This document shows positions 34,300-47,338 of a DNA stretch of 64,000 bases, in pieces. The notes beneath the pieces were generated by a model that saw nothing but the letters and a program-made list of their open reading frames with translations, searched no databases and was not told where the DNA came from. This DNA comes from Dichetophora obliterata (taxonomy: Eukaryota > Arthropoda > Insecta > Diptera > Sciomyzidae). Location of the stretch: NCBI GenBank assembly GCA_963920525.1, contig OY986438.1, positions 49,263,788 to 49,327,787 of the forward strand, written 5' to 3'. A program made the position numbers and the translations under genes. Numbering within the stretch: the first letter of the stretch is position 1; each line of letters opens with the position of its first letter.

Positions 34300-35422
34300 C
34301 CGTAGTTTGCGAACTCTACAGTTTAGCCTCTTAACGTTTCGGCGAATTACAACAATCATGAATATCTTGAAGTTGTTGTAATAGAGTGAAAAAAGTTAGG
34401 CGCTGACAACCGCTACTTTGCATTATATTTTGTATGCATTTTTTTAAGTCCAGCAGCTCATGCAGAAACTTCCTTTAAAAAATCTTCACGAAAAGTTAGT
34501 CAATGATGCCGCGAACTACTGGGAAGAAAGTTAAACAATGTAAGAAGTCGGTCGAAAATCGGTGCAACTACGCTATTTATTTAAATTGTTTACAGGTTTA
34601 GTTTTATAAGGTTAGGTGAAATTCAACCAGCTTGCAATGCAATGCTTCATGCTATAATTAGAGACACCTTGAATTAACCCAAATAATAGATCACCTTACT
34701 TAAAAGGCCTTAAACTATGTAAATTCAATCTAAACTAACTATAGTTTTTGACTACTATGTTTACAAAAAAACTAACTATGTTTATAAAATAATAATATAT
34801 TCGTTAAATAAACAAATACAAAATATTTTTATAATTAAAGGGCTTATTGCAATAACGCGATAGGTAACATGATCAAAAACATGGTTGTTTTTTATCTTGA
34901 TGCATAGTTAAATGTATTACCAGCAGCCCCTAAAGAGGTTTAGGCTGTTCCATATTAAATTTCGGAGCTATTTGTAGAAGTTTCCTTCAGAAAATTCTAT
35001 TTTTTATACAAAAATAAGTTTTTTTCTAAACTTTAAAGTCAATTATTTCAAAATATTTTTAATGTGGCATAACATGGTTTAGCAATAAGCCCTTTGATTA
35101 AAGTTTATTTGGATGAACCCAGTTAATTGATCAAAGTTGTTAATGCGTCTTTAACAAAACTAAATCGAACTTTATTTTTCGTAACTAACCCTAAATACTG
35201 TTCTTAGACAAACACTAAACGCATCTAAATTAGTTATTGAATCCCCTCCACTCTTCCAACATAGAATTTGCAAATGGCAATCAATCAAACAATCAATCAA
35301 TCAAACAATCAATCAATCACTCAATCAATTAATCCAAATTAAGAAACTGCTATACAAAACGTTCTCACTACTATTCCCCATATCGATGTTGTGTCATATC
35401 TAGTAACCAAACAAAAATGTAG
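34300..35422 (+). other. Intron end with (AATC)n microsatellite
   Basis: AT-rich intron sequence. AATCAATCA-type repeats lie at about 35278-35335. The region ends at the acceptor ATGTAG used to open the loop exon; its pyrimidine tract is weak. Confidence 0.5.
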
Positions 35423-36154
35423 GAAATAATCGAACGAGAATTTCATGCTGCTTTGTCGTCTGAAAAGGCAGCATCTGGCATTTCTAGTGTTGGAAGCAGT
35501 CCACTGCACACTGCAGCAACAGGAACTCCGTCGTTCGTGTACTCAAGCGCAGCAGCAACAGCAACAACAGCAACAGCTGCAGCAGCAACAACAACGACGA
35601 CATTGGAGCCAACACAACAACAACATGGCAGCATAATCGGAGCAGCAGTACAGAATCTGAGAGCTCGCTCCATTAAATACAGAAGAAGCCAAACCAAGGA
35701 TGTGCCAGAAAATATTTACATGGAACCTATTTTCGTGGAACCAGCAGCGGCTGCCGCTGGACCAATACCAACTGAAACAGTAGAAGACGAAAGCTCAAAG
35801 CACGAATTAGCTGCCGCTGCACAACTACGTCGCTCTCAATCCATGTCCACGAATACACCACCATTAATACTACGTGATGAAAAAATTCGCATAGATGTAC
35901 ATTTTCCAGATGGCGACACTAATGTAACGGATCTAAAAGTTGTTGACATCGATGGAACAGAGCGTCAATTGCCAACTAAGCCGCCACGAAAGAAAACTTC
36001 CCGTTCCACATCACCCGTTGGGGTATATTTCATGGAAATTGTTGGAGACAATAGAAGAAGAGATGCTGCTGGACGTCTAGTTGGTGGAGCTGTTGTTGAT
36101 GGTGGTGGTGGTGGTGATGGTGGTGGAGTTGGGCGTGTGGAAAGCACTGCATAT
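35423..36154 (+). CDS. pHCl-1: Large low-complexity exon, probably the channel's cytoplasmic loop
   Basis: A 732-bp frame of 244 codons closes with a strong donor, TAT then GTAAGT at 36155. An in-frame TAG at 35420-35422 requires the exon to start at or after 35423. If the weak acceptor there is used, the exon is phase 0 at both ends and joins in frame to the 21.6-kb exon. The product is hydrophilic: an Ala/Thr tract (about residues 40-60), SIKYRRSQTKDVPENIYMEP, RRSQSMSTNTPP, DEKIRIDVHFPDGDTNVTDL, a basic PPRKKTSRSTSP and a Gly tract near the end. It has no membrane segment. A long, phosphorylatable, low-complexity segment suits the M3-M4 loop of this channel. I do not recognise the sequence itself, so assignment rests on strand, phase and position. 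It could belong to another gene. Confidence 0.5.
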
Positions 36155-37946
36155 GTAAGTGTATTTTTATTGTTCCTTCTGCTATGCCTGCCTCCTTGGG
36201 CAGTTAATAGAGAGGAGTGACTAACACAGCTGTAAAGCTTGAAACTAATACTTGTTGTAAGCATTAAGAAGTGATATATTTATAAATAACTAAGAATGTT
36301 GCTACTTCAGCAGAAGGTAGGATATGCATGAATATTTGCTAAGAATTTTGACCTGGAAAAACACTAAAAAGAAGTTATAAAAGGCTTGGCATGCAAAAGA
36401 ACATCAATTTGAAGATATTTTCAAAGTTTAATGTATGTGTTGATGTATTTTTGACAAACGTGTAAAATAAAGCAAGGGATTACAATATGATAAATTTATC
36501 CCGTCAGATTTCAAAATCATTTCCTTAGCCAGGGGGATTTTTGGGTTTCAGCCCCCCTGCCATCCTAATAAGGTTGGAAAGTATAAAATAAATCAATAAA
36601 AATTTAACAAATCGAGAAAATTTTTAAAATATTTTGTAAAAAATTTGTTTAATGGTTGATAATAGTTTTATAATTTTAATAATTTAGTACTAAAATTTCA
36701 CATTTTCAATTTACAATTTAAAAAAAGAAAATCCACGAATCCATATAGAATTTTAATAGGGTGTGCTTTTTTATATATATATATTAATCTAGATCGCCAA
36801 ATTATAATGCATTAAAAGTTGATTTTACTTGAGATATTATATAAATTGTACGAGTATGGTGTTAGAATTAGTGTAGCTCTTCGAAACGATCTTTATATAC
36901 TTTTTTTAAACTCAAGTAAATTTATACGAGCCATTTTGTTAAGGCAAAGTTTAATTCTACTACAGATACTTTTTGGTGAAGATACTTTTTTTGTTAGCAA
37001 TTTCTTATTTTAAAAGAACGCATACTTTAATTTTTAAAATAGACAAAGCTTTCATTCATAGAATAGTAATAAAATAATTCTTATCATAGAGGTACACCTT
37101 GCGAACCCCCAAAAATCGAGTGTTTTGCATTTTTTTTATACTCTTTGTGCTACAGCCGCTGTGCAAATTGGATTTTCACTAGTTTTGTTTATTTTGTATA
37201 AGGTCCGGATATCGTTGTCAACGTGAAGCTCCTCGAATGAAGTTTTAATCGTTTTGACATGGAAATTATATAAACCTTCAACAAGACCAAAAATTTATTA
37301 ATAAATTTTACTTGTAGATTCGTTTGAACAAAATGCGTTTTTAAAATGTTTAAAAGATGCTATTTTCTGCGGTATTAAACGTTGCAGTGCAGGAGAATAA
37401 AAATCTTTCCGATGAATTGATTTTGATTTATAAATACACCAAGCAGAATTCGTTTCTAAAAGCTCTACTAACTAACTTACATCACTACATTACAGATAGA
37501 ATTTAAATTTCGATTTGGATTAATTTCCATATTTTGCAATATCAACAAAATATCAAAAAGTTTTCGTTAAGGACTTAAGTTTTTTAATTAGTAAATTATA
37601 GAAAATTTCATTGCTATTAATTTATTTCAAATTAATTAAATTGTTTTCAAAAAAGTAGGAACATTATTTTTAAAATTTTTTTATGATTTAAAAAAACTTT
37701 CTAGAATCATATTAAGGCTTTAGGCCAAAAAATTTCATGAAGCAACATCCACTTTCATAAGCTTGCACGCACAACATCTGTTTAATCAAAACTGAATTAT
37801 TTATGCTTTTTTCCTTTCAAAGCAATGTTTTCTACTACTTTGTAAAAAGCAAACGTTCGAAAAAATGACTACATTGATTCTACAAAGACTATTGATTCTA
37901 CAAAGAATACTTTGACAAGTATTAGTGCAATATTTTTATTACTATT
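36155..37946 (+). other. AT-rich sequence after the loop exon
   Basis: It begins with donor GTAAGT. No M4 exon, repeat or other gene was recognised. Confidence 0.45.
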
Positions 37947-38855
37947 CCCCAGACAAAATTTTTGGCCGGAAAATGAACTTAAAATGGCAGACTTTGGCCC
38001 AATTTTGGCAGGGCAGGGCGGGAATTGTTCCAAAACCAGCCAGTTGACTGCCAGATCTTCTGAAATACAGTAAATTTCGCCACAATGTATTAAAAACTGA
38101 ATTTTACATTACATGTAAATGATATTTCTTATGTTTTGCGTTCCACCAAATATGATTCTTAGTGTTCCACTAAATATGATTGAAAACGAATAAAGCACCT
38201 TTACCTTTATAAATTTTAAATAACGTTTATTAATGAAAACTTTCGGCAAAAAAAAATTAATTGTAACTGTCAAGTTCACATGTTACATGTGAAAAGGTTT
38301 CAAGTTAAAGCCAGTAAAAAATTAGAGCTCAGAAGAGTTAGACAGAATAAAAGCGTCTTCCAGTATAAGACGAGATGATTCTGTTGTATAGAAAGCAAAA
38401 CATTTTAAGCTGCTATACCATTTCAATTGGATGCCAATACAATGCTTATTTTTAATAGAGTTCATGTGCCTGCCAGTATAGGGCGAAAGCATTCTATTCT
38501 TTAGAAAACAAAACTTCTAAGCCTGCCCAAATATTTCAGTTCAATGCCAAAATAATGATTTTATTGAACAGAGTTCATATGCCTGCCGTTATAGTGCGTA
38601 GGAAGGCTGCTGCTGAAAAAACAAAAATGTTTTAGCTGCTTGAACATTTCAGTTGCCGTCCAATACAATGCCGAATTTCGACACACTGCCTTCTACTGAC
38701 TTTTCCATGCCTTCATGCTGCTACTTTCTGGCAGCCTTTTTTTGATCAAAAGTAAACTGGCCGCCACCACATTTCAACATACTGCCAGAACTCTGCTCAT
38801 TTGCCACAATTATGCTGATATAATGACGTTTTCCTGTCGAATATTTTGTCTGGGG
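37947..38855. mobile_element. Inverted-repeat element with triplicated core
   Basis: CCCCAGACAAAAT (37947-37959) is mirrored by ATTTTGTCTGGGG (38843-38855). Similarity continues inward past GGAAAA on both sides, giving termini of about 30 bp. A unit of about 120 bp marked by ATGCCTGCC.GTATAG and a following AAACAAAA..TTTAAGC-type segment is repeated three times (about 38335-38455, 38456-38575, 38576-38690). No coding sequence. No clear target duplication, so the superfamily is open. Confidence 0.6.
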
Positions 38856-40556
38856 CAATGAAAAAATTTCATTATTTCACAGAAAACTGTAGGTAAAATT
38901 AGAAAAATATCTTTTGTCCAAAAAGAAGTATTGTAAAATGAGGCCATTTGGTGGACCTAAATTTTTAGATCAAAATGTGCCCTGAAAACAGTACTTTCAA
39001 GGAAGTTGCAAATTAGTGTGTTGTTTACATTTTTAGAAAAGATCGATCAAAGTCGTAAAAGTCGAGCTAGCGAGATTTTACTTTTAAGATCTTATATATT
39101 AGGAATGAACAGAGAAATAAATGAATAAATTAATAAATAAGTTTATGAGGACTCAATTTAAAGCTGAAAACACGTGGCAAGAACATTATAGCTGACCACT
39201 TATATTTTTAAAGTGAAACTTCTGTAGCCGCGTATACAGCAATACGGTGAATTGAAACGAGAGTAAAGCAAATGTAACGCAATCCTAAGGAAACGGAACT
39301 CAGAACTCAGTAGTCTGACCGGTGTGAAGTTAGCATCTTTTTCGAAGCATCCGGCGGATATAAGATGCTTGATCTCTGTAAGCCAGGTGTGTGCAAAAGG
39401 CCGCCCATGTGCGAAGAGCTTTCATACGCATTTGTTTACATGAAAATAAAAAGCTTTCAGTAGCTCTCCGGACTTCAAGCAGTCAGATTATGGTTGCTCG
39501 CTGCTTAGAATGTTCTTGTTTTTACGTAAACTATACACTAACAAAAAAGAGACAAACTGAACAAAGATGAAAGGATAGAAATGCCTTTTTACTGAAAAAT
39601 AAAATAAGTTATTTTTTCTTCTTATTTTTTTAAGCATATATTAACACAATATAAAAATATAAAGTGTCATAAGTGAAGAAATGTAAATTAATTTTTTTTA
39701 TTTGGTCTAAAGAACTGTTAAAAATTATAAAAAAATAACTCATAAGAATTTCAGTTCAACAACTCTTGTATAAATAAGAATTCAAGATATTTGAATACAG
39801 TTTATTTTCGGTTACAAAAATAAGAGTTTTAAAAGAATAAATACTAACAAGAAACGAATCAAAGATAGTTTATTGGGTTTAATTTAGATCGTGCATAAAA
39901 AAAACGGAACAGCAAGCAACCGCAACCTGCTAGAATGAAGAGTTTGTTCAATTTCTCAATAACGCACAATTACTGCTGCAGTATTCGAAGCATTGCATTC
40001 TGTGAAGAAATTTCAAGCAACGTTGCATAAGTGCAACGTTTTAATAGGTACAACCTTGCTTTTTTTATGAGGGAATGTCAGCAGCAAGAGCAACATAAAA
40101 TCTAATGCTACAATAGCAAAAATGAGGATGCTAAGTATTAAAATTAGTTATAAAATCAATATTTTATGATAATTGAGAAGATTTTAATGGTGTTTTTAAT
40201 TATTTTATTGTTATTTGGACTAAAGCAGATGTTAAATTGTTAATCTGGCGCTCTGTAAAAGCAGGGATGCATACGCAGGAAGGCAATAGCAGGTCAAAAA
40301 AACAGGTGCATTGGCATATGCATGGTTTCTATGATCATGGTAAAATGATTACAACAACTATATTTAGAAAAGGAATTTTTAAGTAGGAACCAAAATATTA
40401 TTGAAACAATCATTATTATCGTATTGGGACGAAAATGAAATGGATTGCAACTTTATTATGAATTTCTTTTTAGGAACCAGAATATTATTGAAACAATAAT
40501 TTTATTTTTTTTTTATTTTCATGCACTCCAATTTCCACAGTTATTAATTAATATAT
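38856..40556. other. Unassigned AT-rich sequence
   Basis: No gene or repeat was recognised. The segment 39.2-39.5 kb is a little GC-richer without coding signal. Confidence 0.4.
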
Positions 40557-40711
40557 CCCTAGAGTTTGACTCTGTCTGCTGCTGAACAGAAATATTAATT
40601 CAATTGGAAAAACTTTTTGAAAAACTTTCTGTCCGAGCTGGGGTTTGAACCGCGGCTCTTTCGCTTACGAGCTACGCAGACTACCAGTAGACCACAGCTG
40701 CTACTACAGGT
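40557..40711 (-). mobile_element. Diverged tRNA-derived SINE relative
   Basis: On the - strand the head reads A box TGGTCTACTGG (40694-40684) and B box GGTTCAAACCC (40651-40641), then CGGACAGAAAGTTTTTC, AATTGAATTAAT and TTTCTGTTC. The last three segments match the body of the SINE copies at 9.1, 24.1 and 26.0 kb while the tRNA head differs, so this is a related subfamily with another tRNA head or a much older copy. Confidence 0.65.
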
Positions 40712-41403
40712 CGCTTGACTAAAGTCATTCATATACATGTTACATTGAGTGCATTGTCATAAAAATAGCAATGTTTGTGGTAAATGAAAATATGTTTGCT
40801 ACAATCAAAGTCGAAAATGTAATTTTTCTACGTGCAGTCTTTAGGATAAGGCGATTTATAACAAAACATAGTAATTGAAGAGTTGACAAACGAAACGGCA
40901 CATAACGAGAAATCGATAAAACTTATTGTCTCTGAATAAAGTGAAAGGTTTCCTGCAAACTGTTAATAAGTTCTGTTAATAACTGAAATAAGTTCTTTTG
41001 ATTTTTAACTATGTGCTGCTTCGTTTACCCACGATCAAAAAGTAGTTCAGATAAACATTCAAAATTCTAGTATGTTTGTCTCTATCATAATAGTTACATT
41101 TGTCATGATTGACAGAACGACAGCATTTTTGCTGCAACTAATAGTTGAGCCAATTATAATATGTTGACGATAGTATGATTTGAACCATAATGTTATTTTT
41201 GGTACCACAATTCGTAAATAATGACTTTATTAAGGCAAAAATTTATGTTTGCAGGAATAGTACAATAATTTCAGTAAACAAATTAATATAGCAGTAATCA
41301 TTTCTCAACTATGTCTTTTATCTGCGTGAAAGCAAAAGCTCTACAACATAAAGAAAAAATGTGTATGTATATGCGTGCGCACCCCTACTGTAAACTCATA
41401 TGT
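40712..41403. other. Unassigned AT-rich sequence
   Basis: Nothing recognised. Confidence 0.4.
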
Positions 41404-41617
41404 TAAGCTCAGTATGCTGTAGAAGCGGAAAGAAATCTTCCGTAAGAAATGCATTGCATTTAATTGGCATGGAAACTTGACATTCAACAATAATGTTCAA
41501 CTAACACATACAACAAACACGTTATAGTAAGTATGTGTTAGTGTTGAGTCTACACAAAAATTTCGCGTGTAGAATTAAATGCCAAAAAATTTTCGTTCCT
41601 ACAGCATACTAAGCTTT
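41404..41617. mobile_element. Small inverted-repeat (MITE-like) element
   Basis: TAAGCTCAGTATGCTGTAG (41404-41422) is mirrored by CTACAGCATACTAAGCTT (41599-41616), and TTAATTGGCAT-type sequence inside is also mirrored. About 214 bp, non-coding. Confidence 0.5.
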
Positions 41618-44600
41618 ACCAGGAATATTCTGTTACGTGAAGTGAACTTTGTAATTGCTAAACGAATTCCAAAAGCTTTTCAGCATTCGAATCAAAAGAT
41701 TGCGGTTTGAGTAAGGACTAACTATAAGAGCTTTGAGTATATATAGATAGAGCAGTACTCGGCACCTTGTGGCAAATCTGGTCACACTGCTGCCCAGACT
41801 GCGCTGTAGTCGCACTTAGCAAATTCTCAAACCGAGAAACGTGTAGAACATGCTAGCTGGAAAAAATTGAAGTTCTCACATTGAGAAAAATAACAATAAA
41901 AGTTGTTGAGTAAGGATCTAAAAAAGACGGTATTAAGAATTGTTTTTCTCACTCGATTATAAGTATTGAGTAATAAGCAGTGTAAAAGAGGTATTTAGTT
42001 TTAATTATTTTATTATGATCATCAGTTGAAAATAGTGCACTTTTAAAGGCACAAGTGCATTGTTATACAATAAATTTTTTTAAATGTGTGCTATGTGATT
42101 TCTAGTGGAAGGTATGATAAAAAACATAAAGGTATGATTAATATGATATAATCTTATTTAAAAAAAGTGATAAAATGGATATATATTTGTGAAATTTTAA
42201 GAACAGCCAGAAGCACTATTTCTGCGTTATAAGTTTTTATTTTTAAACTTCCAGAAGGTGGAACTTATTTGAAACCGCTTGACACCAAGCTAATTAGTCA
42301 GTATATGTTGAATACGTGTTAATCGATTATTTTAAAAATGATTTTGGGCTTCGCACACGCTCGCTTCTATTCTATTTTTTTTTTTTTTGTCATTAAATGG
42401 GAATTGTTTAAAATTTGGTGAAAATTTTCGAAGAGTTTTAAGTTTGCTTATCACGATTACTCATATTTAACACAAATTAAAAGAATTTAATAGCTACCGA
42501 TTTCATAAAACCTAGTTTTAGAAATAAAAATAGGCATATCAAACAGAGGCATGGTTGGCACATCTGTCAGAAAAAGCACATATTAAGTGTGGGGATATCT
42601 AAGTTGCGGATGCGCCACAAACTTAAATCCGCCACAAACTAAGTGTAATGGCGAAAATGGTTTCTTCAGAATTGAAATTTGCAACTGATCATTGTATTCA
42701 TGAACTAAAATAAGGAAATACATGTATTCAATAATTTTACTGATTAATTTTAAATTTATGGGTGAGTTTTATTATTGAATTGAAATAAATTTGCAGTTGG
42801 TTTCATATATTTCAACATTTTGTTGTTCCCACAGAAAAATCGTTATAGCTGTTTTGTTTATTTAAAAAGAATCTATATAATTTATATATTTTTACGAAAT
42901 TATAGTTCTGAACTAGTTCCAAAAAGGACCAGTGCTGGTTCTTCTACAATACCTTTTAATATCATGATGATTATATGTTGATGTCATAGGAAAAGATAAT
43001 TGTACCCAAAAACATTACTTTTTCCCTACATTTGAACTAGTTTCATTATGAACACTTCCAAACTGGTACTTTTTGCTTAAAGTAGATCTTAAAGTGATTT
43101 CAAAGTATTCAAACGTTAGAGGTATTTATTTTGTATCTTGTTCGAAAAGAAGTCCATCACGTAAAAGATGCATTTCTTATAGTTTATGTAGTTATTTTTT
43201 TTTAAATATAATGCAAAAACTTACGTTTGTTGAATTCTTTAAATTGATTTTTTTCAGTTTAAAAAATTGCTGCAACACGTGTTCAGATTTAATTCCTTTT
43301 TGTCAGTAAAAATTTTGACAAGAGAACAAAATAAAATCAAAGTGAACTGATCTACGCTGAAAGTTTTTGTACTATTTCAAAGCAAGTACAAGTACGCTAG
43401 AAATAAACAAGTTAATTTTCCAATTGACTCCATAATAACTGCTGGGATGGCACCAAATTTTTTTAAAAATTAATACATCAATAGGTTTGTTCACTGACAA
43501 AAAATTGTTACAAATTGCTACAAGTTCCTACTAGTAAAGTGTTCACGTAATCGAAAAATTTGCAAGAAGAAAGAACAACGAGAGCGTAAAAAGTAAGACA
43601 AATAGACAATAAGAAAAAATTGGCAAATCTGTTAGTAACAGTGTCTAAAAAAACCCAATAACTATAGAATAAATTTAACACATACTCTACATGACTATTT
43701 TAACTTTGACCTCTAAAAATATCAGTGAAAAAAATCGATCAGTTTTTTTTTCTATGAGTTGCAAGAATTCTTCTTTTGGTAATATTAAAAAAAAAATTCA
43801 AAACTTCTTTGCCAAACTGTGTGACAAGTCCTCTCATAAGTAGTGGGCAAATCTCTATATTAAAAAAGATATATGTATTTTTGGTTTTGTATGATTGTTT
43901 GAAGGAAGTTTTTCTATTTATAATTTTTGGATAAAGATTTTTACAAGAAATAAAAGTTAATGGTATGATGAATATAGTATTATTTTGATGGTACAATAAC
44001 ATTTGACTTTTTAAAATTGTATTAAAACAAATTTAATATACTTTTACCATTATATGAAATGGGACTTTTTTAGTAAGACGATATTGCAGAATATATCAAT
44101 TAACCACTGAAAAATCTCTACTTTTTTTATTCTAATTCATTATTGAGATATTAGATTTTGAAAGTCTGTAAAAACTCTTCTTATACTGACTCGCTTTAGT
44201 CAACGTTTGTTGGTTATTTCTCTAAATGGAAGTAGCACCTCAACTTGAAACTTCTCTGAAAGTTGTGTTTTATCATAACCTTCATTTAGAACAGATCTTG
44301 GTTGAAAATTAGAGGTCCATCAAATGAGTTTAAGTATTAGGGTCCTCGATCTAAAAAGATGATTAAAGTAATCATATACTTTTATTGTATAGGTAAATGA
44401 AAAAAAATAAAAGCCAAGATTGATTCCGAATGTGATACATTTTGATAAATTTCTTACTTTAAATATTGTATTGGCACAAATTGTATAGGCACCAATACAT
44501 TTTTGTAATAAAAAACCAGCCGCCATGGAAAATCTTGCCTACGAACCTGTTGTAAATAAATGGTCTTAAGCTCAAAAACTATTTGAATTGTCATGACGAG

Positions 44601-46200
44601 AAAATATTTTGATACCCAATTTTTTAACTTACTTAAGTTTGTTTAATTGAAAAACTGACACTTTCTATGAAAATATGTTAAAGGTTCCCAATTCCTTTTT
44701 ATTGACATCTGAGAGTATTATCTGATCAATCTGTTACTCAGTTATCAGAAATTTTGACACGCTTTCTACAATATATTCTATCCTTCTATTCTGTTTCTAT
44801 CTTTTTTTAAAGAAACCCATTTTGATTAACTCCATCCCCTCTTAATCTTAACACAATTTGTTAAAAGCATAGTTGTCAAAAAAAAATTGGACATACATGC
44901 CTAACGTTACCTTCAACTAGAATGTCTTTTTGTTTGTTGCCTTTAAGGATTTCAATGTGTGTTGCTATTCACGTCAAACCTTTCTCACTTTGCATTGAAT
45001 TGTTGAATGAAGCTTACTCTGTGATTTATATTTCAATAGTATTGTTACCCTTTTATGTTTATATTTGGAATATAATAAGATAAAATGTGAAAACATGACA
45101 TATGTCGGAGCAAGCATTGACTTAATTTATGCGCAAGGGATATAAAGCAGTGGTGTCCAACCTCAGGATCGCGAGTCATTAATAGTTGTGTTAAAATATT
45201 TACGCCTTTTTATTCTAAACATAGTGGATCAAAACAAGAAAAAGGCGTAACTACTTATGTAAATGTTAATTCTAGTAAATAAATGTTTATAATTAAAGTA
45301 TATTAGACCTAGAATTTGAAGAGAAATATTTAAAAAAAAATAAGTGTTGTCAATAAGACGATACAGAATTTTCTGCCGCTGGTAAAGTGTTTCGATTATA
45401 ACTTAGTGATATGCAAAGAAATATAGTCACCTGTATTTTTATATTTAAAGCTGCATGAATTATATACAAGGTTATCAAGATATAGCATTATTCCCTCGGG
45501 TGAAGTTCCACCTCCAGTACCTCTCAGTACCACACTAAAAGCTTATTGTTTTACGTGTATTAATTTAAAATGTAAAAACCGTTGTGCTTACATTGAGTAC
45601 TCAAGTACTACGGCAGGATCAAACACAAAGTTGATAGAAAACTTTTATCATTAAAAAAATTACATCATAAAAATATTCAAAAAGTTGATTTAATATTCGA
45701 GATATTTGTTATCAAAGTATAATTCAAAATTTTTTTAGAATTGAGTTGCTCATAACTTTCTTAAATGTAACTTTATGCAAATGTTTTATAAATAACTTAA
45801 TGCTAATTTGATTAACTTCTCAACAAGTTATAAACTTTGGAAATCGGATAAAATATACATTAAATATATTGTGAAATGTAATATATATAATATGTGTATA
45901 TAGTAAATGACACATATTTTCCATGTTTTCCTCTGTAGCTCCTAAAGGGAGGAGGGGGATTTCCATCATCCTTGCATTTTTTTACTAAGATAATCATGGG
46001 AAATCAGCAACCGAGAGCATATCTAACGCACTTTGTATATAATTCCCTTTAAAATATAAAATAAATATAAAATATATTGGATTCAATTTCAGAAATTTTT
46101 CCAAATTGCAACTATTTACTTCTCACAAATTGTCACAGCACACAAAATTAATGTCAAAATTATTTTATTTTGGTTTCATGTTTGTACTACTAGAGAGCAG
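41618..46200. other. Long AT-rich stretch, no gene seen
   Basis: No exon with flanking splice sites and no clear transposon was recognised over about 4.6 kb. A lone hAT-like end CAGTGGTGTCCAACCT occurs at 45151 without a partner. Confidence 0.4.
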
Positions 46201-46312
46201 GGGCCGAATAACAGCATCCGTGATCGAGCAAAATTACGAAGGGCACGAAGAGACAAGTGCCTATCAATCTTGTACAATTTTGCTCGACCACGGATGCTGT
46301 AATTCGGTGCCA
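46200..46312. mobile_element. Hairpin miniature element
   Basis: A 32-bp arm (46204-46235, CCGAATAACAGCATCCG then GATCGAGCAAAATT) is mirrored at 46276-46307 with three mismatches, leaving a 40-bp loop. The outer bases GGGGCC and GGCACC complete a possible terminus. Confidence 0.5.
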
Positions 46313-46916
46313 GAATGCAGAACCGTCGAACTTTACAAATCAGAAAATACTGCATTTCTTATACATAGTTTTGCGGTCAATATTTTCGAGAAAAGAACAC
46401 GATTAATTTTGAAAAATGCAGAACTCTTGAAGAGACCAGAAAAAATGCAGAATTTTTTTCCAGAAAAGAATGCGCTATTAGTAAAGATTTTTCTTCATAG
46501 CGGTAAGCTAAAGATGAATGTTGTCCAAAGAGTCTTATAGTGAAATATTTCGAGAAACATTTTGATAGAATATTTTAAGGTTTTACGAATATTTTCAAGG
46601 GTGTTTTTAAACTTTATTTTAAAAAGTGTCAGCAAAGACCCAAAATATAGAGTGCTGAAGGCTGAAAATACTGTACTTAATACCACTCACAGACAAAAAA
46701 CTGTGAACACAACCAATATCTATATCAAAATATGTATTGAGAAGTTTTCTAATTCCTTTGTTAAGCAAACTGCTATCATTGGTGTAAACTTCTTATATTT
46801 TTGCTTAGATGTTAACTTTTAAGCACCGCTACACGTGTAATTTTTTGCTTCCTCTACTATAATCCTTTGAGAGAAATCTGTAATTTTGGAAAGGGTTTCA
46901 AATTTTCTAACAACAG

Positions 46917-47338
46917 GTCTGTTCCCGTACTTTTGTAGCAGAAATTAGCAAGTTATACAATTTTGCAAGTTGCAAAAAGTACGGGAACTGGTTTTTAGCA
47001 AAAAGTTGCAACTTTTGAAGAAAAGTCAAAAATATATGTCTATTTATTTTTTAAAAATTGTAGTAATGTCGGATCAAAAAATAAATTATCTTCCTTGGCT
47101 TTTTTGTATTGTTTTAATGGCTGGTACTCTAATTTGGCATCAGCCGTCCAAAAATGGCACCTTGCGAGTTGCTGCGAGTTTCTGCTTCGCCAAATTTATG
47201 GAGCAGAAAATAGCAGCATTTGGAAAGGACTTGATTACTTATTTTCGCTCTTTTTTGTGAATTTTTTGTGTACGGGAACACGAAGTACCAGAAAATTGCA
47301 CGAATTCGTACGAATGTTCAAGTACGGGAAACGACTAG
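46917..47338. repeat. Repeat with four GTACGGGAA motifs
   Basis: GTTCCCGTACTT at 46921-46932 and CAAGTACGGGAAAC at 47319-47332 form an inverted pair. Two more copies of GTACGGGAAC lie inside at about 46979 and 47271. The outer pair probably marks the ends of a non-coding miniature element. Target duplication not clear. Confidence 0.4.

Noticed and set aside
35445..35636. Poly-Gln reading frame
   Set aside because: It overlaps the longer 244-codon frame that has a good donor; it stops after 63 codons and its Gln run is the same CAG tract read one base out.
45151..45170. A hAT-type end CAGTGGTGTCCAACC
   Set aside because: No inverted partner or 8-bp duplication was found nearby, so it is not called an element.
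46106..46540. A 144-codon open frame as a gene
   Set aside because: It runs across the hairpin element at 46.2 kb, so its length is partly due to the mirrored arms; no family resemblance or splice sites.
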